From Leucothrix arctica (GTDB lineage Bacteria; Pseudomonadota; Gammaproteobacteria; Thiotrichales; Thiotrichaceae): a stretch of 64,000 nucleotides of DNA. The stretch is from the NCBI RefSeq assembly GCF_003172895.1, contig NZ_QGKL01000006.1:1-64000 (forward strand), in the 5' to 3' direction. The notes beneath the pieces are model-generated. The model had not been told where the DNA came from, did no database searches, and saw nothing but the letters and a program-made list of their open reading frames with translations. How positions within the stretch are numbered: the first letter of the stretch is position 1; each line of letters opens with the position of its first letter. Below are positions 54,962 to 64,000 of the stretch, one piece after another. Position numbers and translations under genes: made by a program.

Positions 54962-57900
54962 TTAAAAGTTATATTCAAAGAATGCTTGTATCTCGAGCAT
55001 GTCTTCATTCAGCCCATCTTGGTAATAATCGTCTTCAGAGTTTTCATCCAAAGTCCGATACAAGGTTTTTACACCAACTTTACTAGACGTAGCCTCAGTC
55101 TTACCTTTATTCAACAGTCGGGTATAAGCCAGCTCGATTTGGTCTGGGTATTTAATATTGAAGTCTCGTTGGTAATTGTAAGACCCCCAAGCATCCTTCT
55201 TATAAGTCGCTGAGAATATATGCTGATCATTCAGAATGTATTTACCTTGGGCACTGTAATACTCATTCGTGTCAGCAGCTTCACCCGCAAATTTCATTGT
55301 CGGCTGTTGTCTACCCGCTTCAAGGTTTATCACTGCCTTAGAACCAGACCTAGGATTGAAAACCATCTTACTTTTTAGCAGCCAAACATCTTCAGCAGCT
55401 AATGAGCCACCTGAACTAACTTGCCCCTCAACATCATCGTTGTAATACACCGATGAGTCAGTACCCGTCCCATAACTCGTCGCAGTTACACCGATATTAA
55501 AGGCAAACTTTGCGTCTTCTCGTAGGTCGTTATCCCAGTCATAAAAATAAGTCCCTGGTGTTGGATCATAAGTCAGATAAACCTCAGCTGATTTAGCCGC
55601 ACGATTACCCAAGACAGCAAACGGGTCATCATTGGTATTACGCGTATCGATACCTGTGTAGAAAAGATTCCCTTCAGTTCGTGACGCTTGAGGGTCATCA
55701 TTTGCATCAACAATATTCTCTCTGTAAAACAGGCGAGGTACAATACTTACGTTTCCTCGTGTAACTTTCATGCCTATTTCAAACTCTCTTTTATTTCCAA
55801 GACCAGAGTAAGGTAGCTGGCTCGCTTCTTCAAGAATGGGGTCACCACCATCGGCAACAATACCTGCTTCAGTCACGGCAGTATAAGCCTGAATATTAGA
55901 AGCGGCATCCCAAGTCAATTTTGCCTTATAAGCTAATGTATCTTGCCATTTAACTTCTGCCTGAACCACATCACTGCCGTCTAGACGATCATACTTATCA
56001 CCAAGCTTATGTGTACCAGACATCAGTCCACCTACTCTGAACTCCATACCAGGCTTAGGCTGGAATTTTGCTTGTAGCGTCGTTTGGCGCGTTTTGCTAC
56101 TGCTTGACTCCCCAAGACCTGTTGAGTCTTCCTCAGACAAATCCTCTGAGTGAATAAAGCTATATTGCTTATTTTTACCAAACTGGTACTTCAGCATTGC
56201 CTTAGGGTTAGCACCCCAATAAATCTCAGGACCCGCAACAACGGTTAAGCCATCCATCCAACCTTTTTTGCCCGAAAACTCGAATCCAGAAGGTGCTTTA
56301 GCGTTCCAGATATCCTGACCTTCCATATCCGTTGCTTCTCTAAGAAGACCAAAGAAGTCTCCTTTGTCTCCCCAGTGATAACGAGGCACATGATAAAAGC
56401 CCAATAAATCGAAGCTATTTCCCGTGTATCCCACTTCAAAGTCATATATCTCAACCTTGTTACCGCCATTGGTTAGTCCAACGTCTTTAACACGATCGCC
56501 ATAGCGTTTTTCAAAGTCACTCTCAAATGCAGTTGGTGTCACATTAACAGTGAAACTACCTTCAATATTTCGGGTTGGATTGAACTCAAAATCAACACTC
56601 CCCATGACTTCACGACTATACTTTACACCGTCTTCACCATTCGCATTCCAGTCTTCACGAAGTGTGCCTGCAAGCTGACCGACTCTCAAACTACCGCCTG
56701 AAACCTTAAATTTCGCATGCTCTTTTCGTATAATATGACGATCTCTCTTCTCACTAGCTGCTGCCAGTGATTTCATATCGATTCGCTTTAATGCGCTTTG
56801 AACAGAAGCTTTGTCAGCGGCATATGGGTCAACCTTCCAAACCTGACTTAACACGTCATATGCCATTCTTGGTTGAGTAGTATAGATACCGGCTTTATTA
56901 ATAGGTCCAAGACGAGTGATACCCCACCACTCTTCATTCATATTATTCTGACCTTTGACATAATCGTACGCGTAACCACCATTCGCCCAAGACGCATTGC
57001 GGTCATGCTTATCCAAATTCACTGTCTGTCCGAACTTCCACCACTCATCACGCCACTGGAATACAAATCCACCAATCGAATTACCTTCTTGTCGATGACC
57101 ATAACTCTTTTGGTACATCTCATCCCACTGCCCTTTCAAGTAAGTACCTTGAGCGACTTGGTCTTCTCTAAACTCTTTCGCGTTAAATGCGTCACTACCA
57201 AATTCGAACAGGGCAATCGGTAAATCTAGCTTAGCTTTAGTTTTTGACCATAGGTCAGTAAAGCTAATTCCGCGATAGGTGTTAGTCCCGATCAAATCCC
57301 AATTCTTTCGGTACTTAGCAATAATATCGATGTACTGAAGGTCGCCATTTACAATAGTGAATGGGTGATTGGGGTCAATCTTTTTTCCCTCGACGATCAC
57401 TTCATTGAACAAGCTGTAGAGGAATTCTGCACGCGCTTTATTTTGTTCGCCTTCCGGTAAGTTTTCGATTTCAAAACTCTTCCAAGAAAGACCGTAGTTA
57501 CTCTCGTTACCCAAGGCAAACATAAGTACACCTGGCACGTCTTTATACTTACGGACGTCTTTAAGCACTTCTTCTTTCAGTGTTTTACGGGTAAGTGGGT
57601 CTGCGTAGTCTGTATTTGGACGCCATGTACCACCAATGCTCGCACCGTAACGACCCATCAACGGATTAATCGCCGTCATAATGCCGTACTTTTGGTAGAC
57701 GTAGGTCACCCATTTAGGAGGGATGGTTGCAAATGAACGGATTGCATTGACGTTCGCTTTTTTCATCAAGCCAAAGTCATAATCCAAGATTTTGCGAATG
57801 GTTGCTTCGGGCTGCGCCCAAAGATTGAATGTGTAGTTTTGACCTCTTGGAGAGTAACCCCAGACCACACCTTTGATGTAAAAGTCATTACCATCAACTT

Positions 57901-58057
57901 TTAATTTCCAGCCTTGAGCGTCCTGCTGCGTAGTGACCACTTGTGGTGACTGTGCGAATGATGGGCTGCTTAAAAATAAGCACATCATTAGCGATAAGAC
58001 GACGCTAAGCTTTCTGAAAGAAATATTATTTCTCAGAGTTTCCATTTCCTCTCCCAT
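54962..58057 (-). CDS. Secreted TIM-barrel glycosidase fused to an outer-membrane beta-barrel
   Basis: A 1031-residue protein. After a signal peptide (to about residue 36, SFAQ) comes a clan GH-A-like catalytic domain (about 45-395): LKVDGNDFYIKGVVWGYSP, the acid/base E185 in LGNESNYG and the nucleophile E285 in ALFEFGSD. From about residue 440 to the end the sequence alternates in amphipathic beta-strands and closes with AFFEYNF, the terminal-Phe signal for BAM insertion. It thus seems to be an enzyme displayed by its own barrel or porin. An internal ATG five codons in is an alternative start. Family GH2 or a neighbour is likely. Confidence 0.75.
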   Translation of the reverse strand: MGEEMETLRNNISFRKLSVVLSLMMCLFLSSPSFAQSPQVVTTQQDAQGWKLKVDGNDFYIKGVVWGYSPRGQNYTFNLWAQPEATIRKILDYDFGLMKKANVNAIRSFATIPPKWVTYVYQKYGIMTAINPLMGRYGASIGGTWRPNTDYADPLTRKTLKEEVLKDVRKYKDVPGVLMFALGNESNYGLSWKSFEIENLPEGEQNKARAEFLYSLFNEVIVEGKKIDPNHPFTIVNGDLQYIDIIAKYRKNWDLIGTNTYRGISFTDLWSKTKAKLDLPIALFEFGSDAFNAKEFREDQVAQGTYLKGQWDEMYQKSYGHRQEGNSIGGFVFQWRDEWWKFGQTVNLDKHDRNASWANGGYAYDYVKGQNNMNEEWWGITRLGPINKAGIYTTQPRMAYDVLSQVWKVDPYAADKASVQSALKRIDMKSLAAASEKRDRHIIRKEHAKFKVSGGSLRVGQLAGTLREDWNANGEDGVKYSREVMGSVDFEFNPTRNIEGSFTVNVTPTAFESDFEKRYGDRVKDVGLTNGGNKVEIYDFEVGYTGNSFDLLGFYHVPRYHWGDKGDFFGLLREATDMEGQDIWNAKAPSGFEFSGKKGWMDGLTVVAGPEIYWGANPKAMLKYQFGKNKQYSFIHSEDLSEEDSTGLGESSSSKTRQTTLQAKFQPKPGMEFRVGGLMSGTHKLGDKYDRLDGSDVVQAEVKWQDTLAYKAKLTWDAASNIQAYTAVTEAGIVADGGDPILEEASQLPYSGLGNKREFEIGMKVTRGNVSIVPRLFYRENIVDANDDPQASRTEGNLFYTGIDTRNTNDDPFAVLGNRAAKSAEVYLTYDPTPGTYFYDWDNDLREDAKFAFNIGVTATSYGTGTDSSVYYNDDVEGQVSSGGSLAAEDVWLLKSKMVFNPRSGSKAVINLEAGRQQPTMKFAGEAADTNEYYSAQGKYILNDQHIFSATYKKDAWGSYNYQRDFNIKYPDQIELAYTRLLNKGKTEATSSKVGVKTLYRTLDENSEDDYYQDGLNEDMLEIQAFFEYNF

Positions 58058-58096
58058 TGTATTTGGTGATTAGCGGCACTTATATAACAATATACC

Positions 58097-58106
58097 GCTA
58101 TATAGC
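58097..58106. promoter_or_regulatory. GCTATATAGC site upstream of the glycosidase-barrel gene
   Basis: The 10-bp palindrome lies 40 bp before the gene start. Thirteen bases (ACTGCTATATAGC) are shared with the site at 50613-50624. A one-mismatch copy, TGCTATCTAGCA, occurs at 58211-58222. Together they suggest a regulator common to the glycosidase and transporter operons. Confidence 0.55.
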
Positions 58107-58148
58107 AGTTTGTACAAAACAGACATAATTGTCAAGAAAATAAAAACA

Positions 58149-58188
58149 ATAAAACACTTATAAACCCACAATTTATAAGTGTTTTATT
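58149..58188. terminator. Perfect inverted repeat, terminator after the GH30 gene
   Basis: AAAACACTTATAAA and TTTATAAGTGTTTT form a 14-bp stem with a short loop, flanked by AAT and ATT. It lies about 60 bp after the GH30 stop and can act on both strands. The stem is AT-rich, so its strength is uncertain. Confidence 0.7.
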
Positions 58189-58246
58189 GAAAATATATGC
58201 CAACAAAATCTGCTATCTAGCAACCCTTACTGGCAGAGCAATTGAT

Positions 58247-59857
58247 TCATAGCTGAACAACAAGTGTTTGCAAAGTATTGGCAGGAATAACAACTTCTGC
58301 ATGCTGTTCACCGACTTGCAATGCATAATCAAGAGGCTGCTTCCCAGAGTTAAACACTTGAACGCTCAACTTTTTCTGAGGGCTGATTGATGCACTAGCA
58401 ATTAACACCCCCTTCAAGTCAGACTCAAGGTTAAGACTAGTTTCCACCACCACATCATTCGGGCGAATGGTTTGACTAAACTGCTTTAAAATTGAAAAAA
58501 CGGGTGTGTAATAAACATATCCCGAGTCGGTATCAATCATAATCGGCGCGCCACAATAGTTGCCAACATGGTTCGGGCCACCGCGCTTATCCAATACAAT
58601 ATTCCAATCAATCCACCCTGAAAGCCAGTGGTTCATACCGGTAATTATGTGCTGTGCATAGCGGTGTACGGGTGCGTAAATAGGATGATCTTCAACGATC
58701 ACACTTTCCCAATCGGCACTGTAGCCCCAGTCTGTTGCATTCTCGTTCCACCAGAACTCATCGTTATCAAACCAGCCTGATTCTTTATATCTAATCGGAT
58801 CTTGAATCCCCGGCTTTGCATCATTACCCAAGTCGTCGATACAACCTTCGGTATGGATAATTGGGAATGTTGGGTATTTCTCATGAACTCGGTCAAAGAC
58901 GTCCTCAAACACCTTTTTAGTACCTTCATACCAATGCACAGCTGAGCCATAAACGTATTGATTGGTTTCCTCATCACCTAAAATCGTGTCAGCCCAATCT
59001 TCTAACGCACCCGAGTTATGGTCGAACATCATTAGGTTGATAGCTTCATTACCACTTTGCTTTAACTTGGGGCCCAAGTGGTTTTTAATGAAGGTATTTT
59101 GAGTCTCTGGGGTGAAGTGCATACTTTCCCAGTTTCCGTTATTACCACCTGGCTCATTGACAGGTGTTAGCCCCCAAATATCGACACCTTCTGAGCGATA
59201 GGCCTCTAGGTATTTAACTAGGTAATCCGCATAAACAGACTCGCACTCTGGCTTTAGCGCACCACCGTACCCTTGAAACCCATTCTCTTCGGTTCCAACG
59301 TCATGCCAACTATTGTTATCTTTCATCCAAGGCGGAGCTGTCCAAGCTGACGCTACTATTTTAAGCTCGGTATCTTGCTGTGCCGCCTTAATAGATTGCG
59401 CCTGCTTTATCATTGGCAACAGATCAAAAGAGCTATCCTTGATACCCGAGTATTTATCTACCGAAAAACCATCCTGATCAACTTCAATCGAGAAGTCTTT
59501 CAGATCCTTATTTTCTTCCGTGTCGGCATAGGAGTAATGGCCTTCTACACAAAAGTCACAAGAGGCTATATGAGTACGAGTAATAGAGAAGTTAGCACCC
59601 TCTTCAGAGAAAATATTGTGCATAACTTCCTTTCGCTTTACTGGCTCAAGGTGTGCGAGAACAAAAGCCGAGGACTCAGTAAAAGAGGTACCGATACCCT
59701 GTAAAGTCTGCTTTTTTTTGTCTAAGTCTACTTTGATAGTATTGCCATTGGCGCTACCTGTCTGCATGGAAATACTAGCTTTGGGGGTGACTTTATCCCC
59801 TTGTTCTGATGTTTGTATAATCTGAATTTTAGTCATAAATTTATCACTGCTCTGCAT
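58247..59857 (-). CDS. GH30 family glycosidase, cytoplasmic
   Basis: A 536-residue GH30 enzyme (clan GH-A). The acid/base is E235 in TPVNEPGG and the nucleophile is E337 in IIHTEGCID; the QGIGTSFTESSAFVL start and the C-terminal beta-sandwich are typical of GH30 glucosylceramidase/beta-1,6-glucanase subfamilies. No signal peptide is present, so it should act on imported oligosaccharides. The ATG at 59836 (MTKIQII) is an alternative start. It fits with the phosphorylase in hydrolysing branched beta-glucan fragments. Confidence 0.9.
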   Translation of the reverse strand: MQSSDKFMTKIQIIQTSEQGDKVTPKASISMQTGSANGNTIKVDLDKKKQTLQGIGTSFTESSAFVLAHLEPVKRKEVMHNIFSEEGANFSITRTHIASCDFCVEGHYSYADTEENKDLKDFSIEVDQDGFSVDKYSGIKDSSFDLLPMIKQAQSIKAAQQDTELKIVASAWTAPPWMKDNNSWHDVGTEENGFQGYGGALKPECESVYADYLVKYLEAYRSEGVDIWGLTPVNEPGGNNGNWESMHFTPETQNTFIKNHLGPKLKQSGNEAINLMMFDHNSGALEDWADTILGDEETNQYVYGSAVHWYEGTKKVFEDVFDRVHEKYPTFPIIHTEGCIDDLGNDAKPGIQDPIRYKESGWFDNDEFWWNENATDWGYSADWESVIVEDHPIYAPVHRYAQHIITGMNHWLSGWIDWNIVLDKRGGPNHVGNYCGAPIMIDTDSGYVYYTPVFSILKQFSQTIRPNDVVVETSLNLESDLKGVLIASASISPQKKLSVQVFNSGKQPLDYALQVGEQHAEVVIPANTLQTLVVQL

Positions 59858-59898
59858 TCATTGAAAATTTGAGGCTGACAAATCGCCTCCTTAAAACA

Positions 59899-59930
59899 CA
59901 AAAGCCACCGTTTTTAAGCGGTGGCTTTTG
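59899..59930 (-). terminator. Terminator after the carbohydrate-binding protein gene
   Basis: AAAGCCACCG and CGGTGGCTTT form a strong stem with a six-base loop. On the minus strand it is followed by a T-rich stretch. It lies about 20 bp after the stop of the long gene. Confidence 0.88.
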
Positions 59931-59947
59931 CTACTAACACTTACGGT

Positions 59948-62900
59948 CTATTCAAAATTGATACCATCAATCAGGATGTCAACGGCAACATATGGAGGTG
60001 CACTTTCACCCGAACTTGTTGGGTTCCAGAAACCAATTGCTTTGATAACCGCTGGATTAAATTGACCATTAAACAAAACAAAGTCTGCTAACGGGATAGA
60101 GTAAACATCCCAATCACCTGTCGTTACTGGCGTATAGTTTAGGATATTAAGTTGGCTATCCGTTCCTACACCATCACTCTCAAGCTTCACACCTAAGTAG
60201 CTAACCGTGTCTGGAACATTTGATAATGCAAAAACCAGATTAGTTTTACTACTTTGATCTAATACCGGACTAAAGACAGTATAAAAACCACCCCAGTCCT
60301 GATCACCATTGTGCATAAACCTCAGTGACTCTGATCCTTCATAAGCTGTACTACTCGTTGAAATACTCACTTTATTAAGCGCTTCAGCTTGACCAAAAGA
60401 CCACGTTGCAGCAGCGGCATCATTCATTCCAACTTGAATAGTCGCTAATGCTGATGAAGGTTCAGCAGCACTCTGAGCAATGTCATCGGCATAAAATGTC
60501 CATGCTTCCGAACCATCACCTTCGTTACCAAGATCAACGATCATAACTACTCTAACAACATTACCTAAGGCAGCTGTTTGTCCAGAGAAGTCAAATGTCA
60601 ACGACTCCCAGACACTACCACCACTGTGATTTGCAGAAACTTCTGCATTGCCACCAGTACCTTCAAACTTAAACAATACCGACTTTGCGCTAGCTGACCA
60701 GAAGTTCATCGTAAACGACTCACCCTGTGTAAAGTCAATCGCACTATCCAGTGTTAACACACTACCAGCCCATACAGCACCAACACCTTTAACCAGTTGG
60801 ATTACTTTGCTACTACTGTTTCCTGTCGTTTGAGGGTTATCAATAATAGTGGCTACACCACCATCAAAATCTTCCAGATTGAAAGTTAAGCTATCACTTT
60901 CGAAATCAACCGGTACCGTTACGCCTTCAACACCACTATCCTCAACGACACTTTGCTCAATATCATCAATATAGAAAGTCCAGTCTACAGAGCCATCGCC
61001 TTCTGCTCCGTTTTCAACAATAACGGTCATGTTGACAACGTCACCTAAAGAGCTGGTCAAATTACTAAAGTCAAACTCCAATAGCTCCCATTCACCACTA
61101 CCCGTGTGATTAGCGGTAATCTCAACATTTCCAAGACTTCCCTCTAACTTCAGTAACACTGGCTTTAGACTAGCTGACCAGAAGTTCATGGTGAACAAAT
61201 CACCCTGAGTAAAGTCGACTGCTGTATCAAGCGCTAGCGTACTACCAGCCCATGACTGTCCTTCACCCTTAACTAGCTGGGTCACTTTTGCACTGGTATT
61301 ACCTGCGGCTTGCGGGTTATCTATTATCGTTGCTTCACCACCATCGAAGTCTGTCCATGTATAAGCTAGCTCAGCATCTTCAAAAGTAACAGGAAGAACA
61401 ACGCTGCCTGTAGCTGTTTCTGGTGGAGTCACCGTTGCCGTAGCTCCGACGATTGAAATATCATCAATCACAACCAACCCATCTTCGCCTGCCAATTCAA
61501 AGAAGACACGGTTTAGATCGCCACCAAAATCAGTAGCCGTTAATGTGACTTCAAAATCTTGCCAATCTGTCGTCAAAGCAACACTCTCTTTAACGTTAGT
61601 CCAAGGATCTTGATTAAGCCCAATTCCTACAAAGATACTTCTACTTCTATCTGACTTTGCCTTAAACATGACTGTATAAGACTCACCCTGCGTAATAGGA
61701 ATTACCTGTTGAAAGTTTCGGTTCCAAGGTGCGTCCGGCGTCGCTGTACCATCTGGAATAGTCACTGAGTTAACACTGTTTCCATTATCATCGATGATAT
61801 TTACGCTTCCATTATCACTCGTCCATTCGCCTGCCGCTGCAAAGTCACCATCAGTCACAAGATTGGTATCACCATCATCTGGCGTAGTTGTATCGTCTTC
61901 ATCAGTTGGCGTTGACGTCGTGTCACCGCCAGTTTTGTGGAAGTAGATGTTATCTAAGTACACATCAAACGACTCAGTGTTTGCACTACCATCGCCATTA
62001 AACTGACCGTCAAACTTCATCTGTAGGACAGAGTCCCAAGTCATTCCCGTAAAGGCACTCTTAGGTAAGTCCACACTATTCCAAGCACCCGGTGTCACTG
62101 GAACAGTAACCAGTACCTCACCTGCTCCGGTACCATTATTGATTGGGCTCACTTTCACCAAACGATCGGTTCCTTCTGGCACCCAAATATCAACATGCAA
62201 ATACTCCATCGCTGAAGCATCAATGGCTGCTAGCTCTGTGCCCTGATAATTGAAGTTCACATAAGCTAACGATAAATCACCATCGCCTGGATTGTAAGAA
62301 TCGTTCAAGTCATTAACACCTGACTGACCCCAATCTGGGTTGTAGTTCAAACCAGCGGTTGCGGCATATGCCTCACCGTAGACTGAGATTACATCACTTG
62401 CAGTTCGTGCTGGCGGCGTTGCAGCCGAATCCGCTGGTGCAGCAGCTGAGTCTACAACTGGCGTTTCCCCACCCACTGGCACGTCAAAGGATATATCATC
62501 AAAATAGCTGACGGTGTCTGCCGCGCGGCCATCTAGATTGTAGTCTGGGAAGACAACAACTTGATCAACTTGCTCTGAAGCATAAACAGCCTGTCCAATA
62601 TAACCAGAGAAATCAAAGGTCAACTCCTCCCATTGGTTAACGACAGTATTTGGTACTTTTAACTCTCCAAGAGCACCTCCAGACGTAGTCACTAGCTTAA
62701 TACCAACATCGCTGATTACTGTCTTATAAACCAATATCTTTATGATGCTTTCATCAGCACTTAGGATAAATGGCCCGATAGCACCGTGAGCGGTTTCTGT
62801 TCCAGCCCAAGGCTGACCCGCTTGTCTTGCTGTAAATTTAGCAACCGTCGCCGAGGTATTTCCCTCACCCGAGACTGGGTTAGCAATTATCTCTAATGCT

Positions 62901-64000
62901 GGATTATCATCATTTTCAAAAACAGACCAGGTTGAAGTCGTTGTTGCCGTTTCAAAGTCAAAAGCAGCTGAAGATGCAACCGGTTCAGTTGGCTCAGTTG
63001 GCTCTGCCGTTACTTCAGCAGTACCCTGTGCAAAATCATCTGCATAGAATGTCCAGTCTGCTGATCCATCACCTGCGGCACCGTTTTCAACAATAACCGT
63101 GACTTTAACAACATCACCTAAAGCGCTGGTCAAACTTGTGAAATCAAATTCTAATGACTCCCAAGTGCCACTACCCGTATGACTAGCAGTTACCTCAGCC
63201 TCTGCAAGACTTCCCTCTAATTTAACTAATACAGGCTTTAAACTAGCTGACCAGAAATTTACAGTGAGCAATTCACCTTGAGTAAAATCAATGGGTGTAT
63301 CAAGTGTTAGAAAACTTCCGGCCCATGGCTGCCCTTCGCCTTTAACAAGCTGGGTTACTTTTGCACTGCTATTGCCTGTGGTTTGAGGGTTATCAATAAT
63401 CGTAGCTTGACCGCCATCGAAGCCTTCCCAAGTGTAAGCTAAGGCATCATCTTCAAAAGTAACGGGAAGAGAAACGCTGCCAGTACCTACTTGTGGTGTT
63501 TCACTCGCTACATCAATTGAGACATCATCAATCAACACCGATCCATCTGCATTCGCAAGCTCAAAAAAGATGCGGCTTTCTACGTCCGCCCCGCCAAAAT
63601 CAGCGGCAGCCAAAGTAACTTCAAAATCTTGCCATTCAGTAGACAAAGTCACGCTTTCTTTTATATTTGCCCAAGGTGACGCATTTTCACCAATCCCTAC
63701 AAGAATATCTCTATCTCTATCAGACTTAGCCTTAAATTTTATTGTATACGACTCACCTTGTGTAAGTGTGACTACGTGTTGAAAGTTTCGATTCCAAGGC
63801 GCGTCAGGCGTTGCTGTACCATCTGGGATAACAACCGAATTAACATTATTACCGATATCATCAACGATATTGACACTGCCATTATCGCTAGTCCATTCAC
63901 CTACCGTATCAAACCCACCGGCACTCCCAAGTAGAAGGCCATCAAACGTTACTTGAGTGGTTGGTGTATCTGTGGAAGGTGTATCAGTAGATGGTGCGTC
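59948..64000 (-). CDS. Multi-module carbohydrate-binding protein, partial
   Basis: The frame is open from the right window edge; at least 1350 residues of the C-terminal part are visible. It is built of beta-sandwich modules of two alternating kinds. One is CBM4/9-like (EWTSDNGSVNIIDD, then WNRNFQ and FKAKSDR). The other begins LPVTFEDDALAYTW and ends FYADD, and occurs three times. Other modules lie between and at the end, joined by Thr/Pro/Asp-rich linkers. No catalytic domain is visible; one may lie upstream. It probably binds beta-glucan at or outside the cell surface. There is no C-terminal sorting signal. Confidence 0.8.
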   Translation of the reverse strand, partial: DAPSTDTPSTDTPTTQVTFDGLLLGSAGGFDTVGEWTSDNGSVNIVDDIGNNVNSVVIPDGTATPDAPWNRNFQHVVTLTQGESYTIKFKAKSDRDRDILVGIGENASPWANIKESVTLSTEWQDFEVTLAAADFGGADVESRIFFELANADGSVLIDDVSIDVASETPQVGTGSVSLPVTFEDDALAYTWEGFDGGQATIIDNPQTTGNSSAKVTQLVKGEGQPWAGSFLTLDTPIDFTQGELLTVNFWSASLKPVLVKLEGSLAEAEVTASHTGSGTWESLEFDFTSLTSALGDVVKVTVIVENGAAGDGSADWTFYADDFAQGTAEVTAEPTEPTEPVASSAAFDFETATTTSTWSVFENDDNPALEIIANPVSGEGNTSATVAKFTARQAGQPWAGTETAHGAIGPFILSADESIIKILVYKTVISDVGIKLVTTSGGALGELKVPNTVVNQWEELTFDFSGYIGQAVYASEQVDQVVVFPDYNLDGRAADTVSYFDDISFDVPVGGETPVVDSAAAPADSAATPPARTASDVISVYGEAYAATAGLNYNPDWGQSGVNDLNDSYNPGDGDLSLAYVNFNYQGTELAAIDASAMEYLHVDIWVPEGTDRLVKVSPINNGTGAGEVLVTVPVTPGAWNSVDLPKSAFTGMTWDSVLQMKFDGQFNGDGSANTESFDVYLDNIYFHKTGGDTTSTPTDEDDTTTPDDGDTNLVTDGDFAAAGEWTSDNGSVNIIDDNGNSVNSVTIPDGTATPDAPWNRNFQQVIPITQGESYTVMFKAKSDRSRSIFVGIGLNQDPWTNVKESVALTTDWQDFEVTLTATDFGGDLNRVFFELAGEDGLVVIDDISIVGATATVTPPETATGSVVLPVTFEDAELAYTWTDFDGGEATIIDNPQAAGNTSAKVTQLVKGEGQSWAGSTLALDTAVDFTQGDLFTMNFWSASLKPVLLKLEGSLGNVEITANHTGSGEWELLEFDFSNLTSSLGDVVNMTVIVENGAEGDGSVDWTFYIDDIEQSVVEDSGVEGVTVPVDFESDSLTFNLEDFDGGVATIIDNPQTTGNSSSKVIQLVKGVGAVWAGSVLTLDSAIDFTQGESFTMNFWSASAKSVLFKFEGTGGNAEVSANHSGGSVWESLTFDFSGQTAALGNVVRVVMIVDLGNEGDGSEAWTFYADDIAQSAAEPSSALATIQVGMNDAAAATWSFGQAEALNKVSISTSSTAYEGSESLRFMHNGDQDWGGFYTVFSPVLDQSSKTNLVFALSNVPDTVSYLGVKLESDGVGTDSQLNILNYTPVTTGDWDVYSIPLADFVLFNGQFNPAVIKAIGFWNPTSSGESAPPYVAVDILIDGINFE

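Overview
The window looks like chromosomal DNA of a marine gammaproteobacterium. The evidence is the cysS / peptidyl-prolyl isomerase / lpxH neighbourhood, a GlyGly-CTERM secreted nuclease, a glucan-degrading locus and moderate GC. I cannot name a genus with confidence. No rRNA or tRNA gene was seen.

Region 1 (1-18130) is mixed housekeeping and accessory DNA. It opens with the end of an IS3-family element that has cut an NAD(P)-binding gene. Next come a DUF3047 protein, a small cysteine-rich protein, a pentapeptide-repeat membrane protein, a LysE-type exporter, a ClC chloride channel and a cupin/JmjC-like protein. An acyltransferase-lpxH-isomerase group faces cysS. These are followed by a TPR-glycosyltransferase, a YHYH lipoprotein with a small secreted partner, and yghU. 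The last part holds an AAA/PD-(D/E)XK gene broken by one in-frame TGA, a metallophosphoesterase, and a nucleoside-deoxyribosyltransferase-like gene that seems to start at ATC.

Region 2 (18335-38954) is a large type III-B (Cmr) CRISPR locus. It has five arrays (11, 9, 14, 9 and 15 repeats; 53 spacers) with almost the same 36-bp repeat, all read on the minus strand from copies of one leader. A translationally coupled minus-strand operon encodes Cmr1, an HD-less Cas10 with GGDD, Cmr3, Cmr4, Cmr5, Cmr6, a CARF-HEPN protein, a Card1/Can2 nuclease, Csx16 and a small membrane protein. It then runs through array 2 into cas6. A separate NE0113-family CARF gene lies between array 3 and cmr1. The adaptation operon is on the plus strand and has the unusual order cas2-cas1-cas1'-cas2', where cas1' has lost the Cas1 catalytic residues. 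Two other points stand out. The cas6 ribosome binding site lies inside the last repeat of array 2, where Cas6 should cut. A palindromic element upstream of the leaders is repeated in front of cmr1.

Region 3 (39006-44855) holds an HPF/RaiA-family gene, a membrane endonuclease/exonuclease/phosphatase protein, a PDC-sensor membrane protein and an ExeM/NucH-type extracellular nuclease.

Region 4 (44892-64000) is a minus-strand carbohydrate locus, probably for beta-glucan. It has a large multi-module carbohydrate-binding protein (cut by the window edge), a cytoplasmic GH30 enzyme, a protein joining a secreted TIM-barrel glycosidase to an outer-membrane beta-barrel, a lipoprotein, a large cytoplasmic phosphorylase of the GH94/GH149/GH161 type, and a five-gene peptide-type ABC importer. 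A shared palindrome, GCTATATAGC, lies upstream of the transporter and of the glycosidase-barrel gene and may be the operator of the locus.
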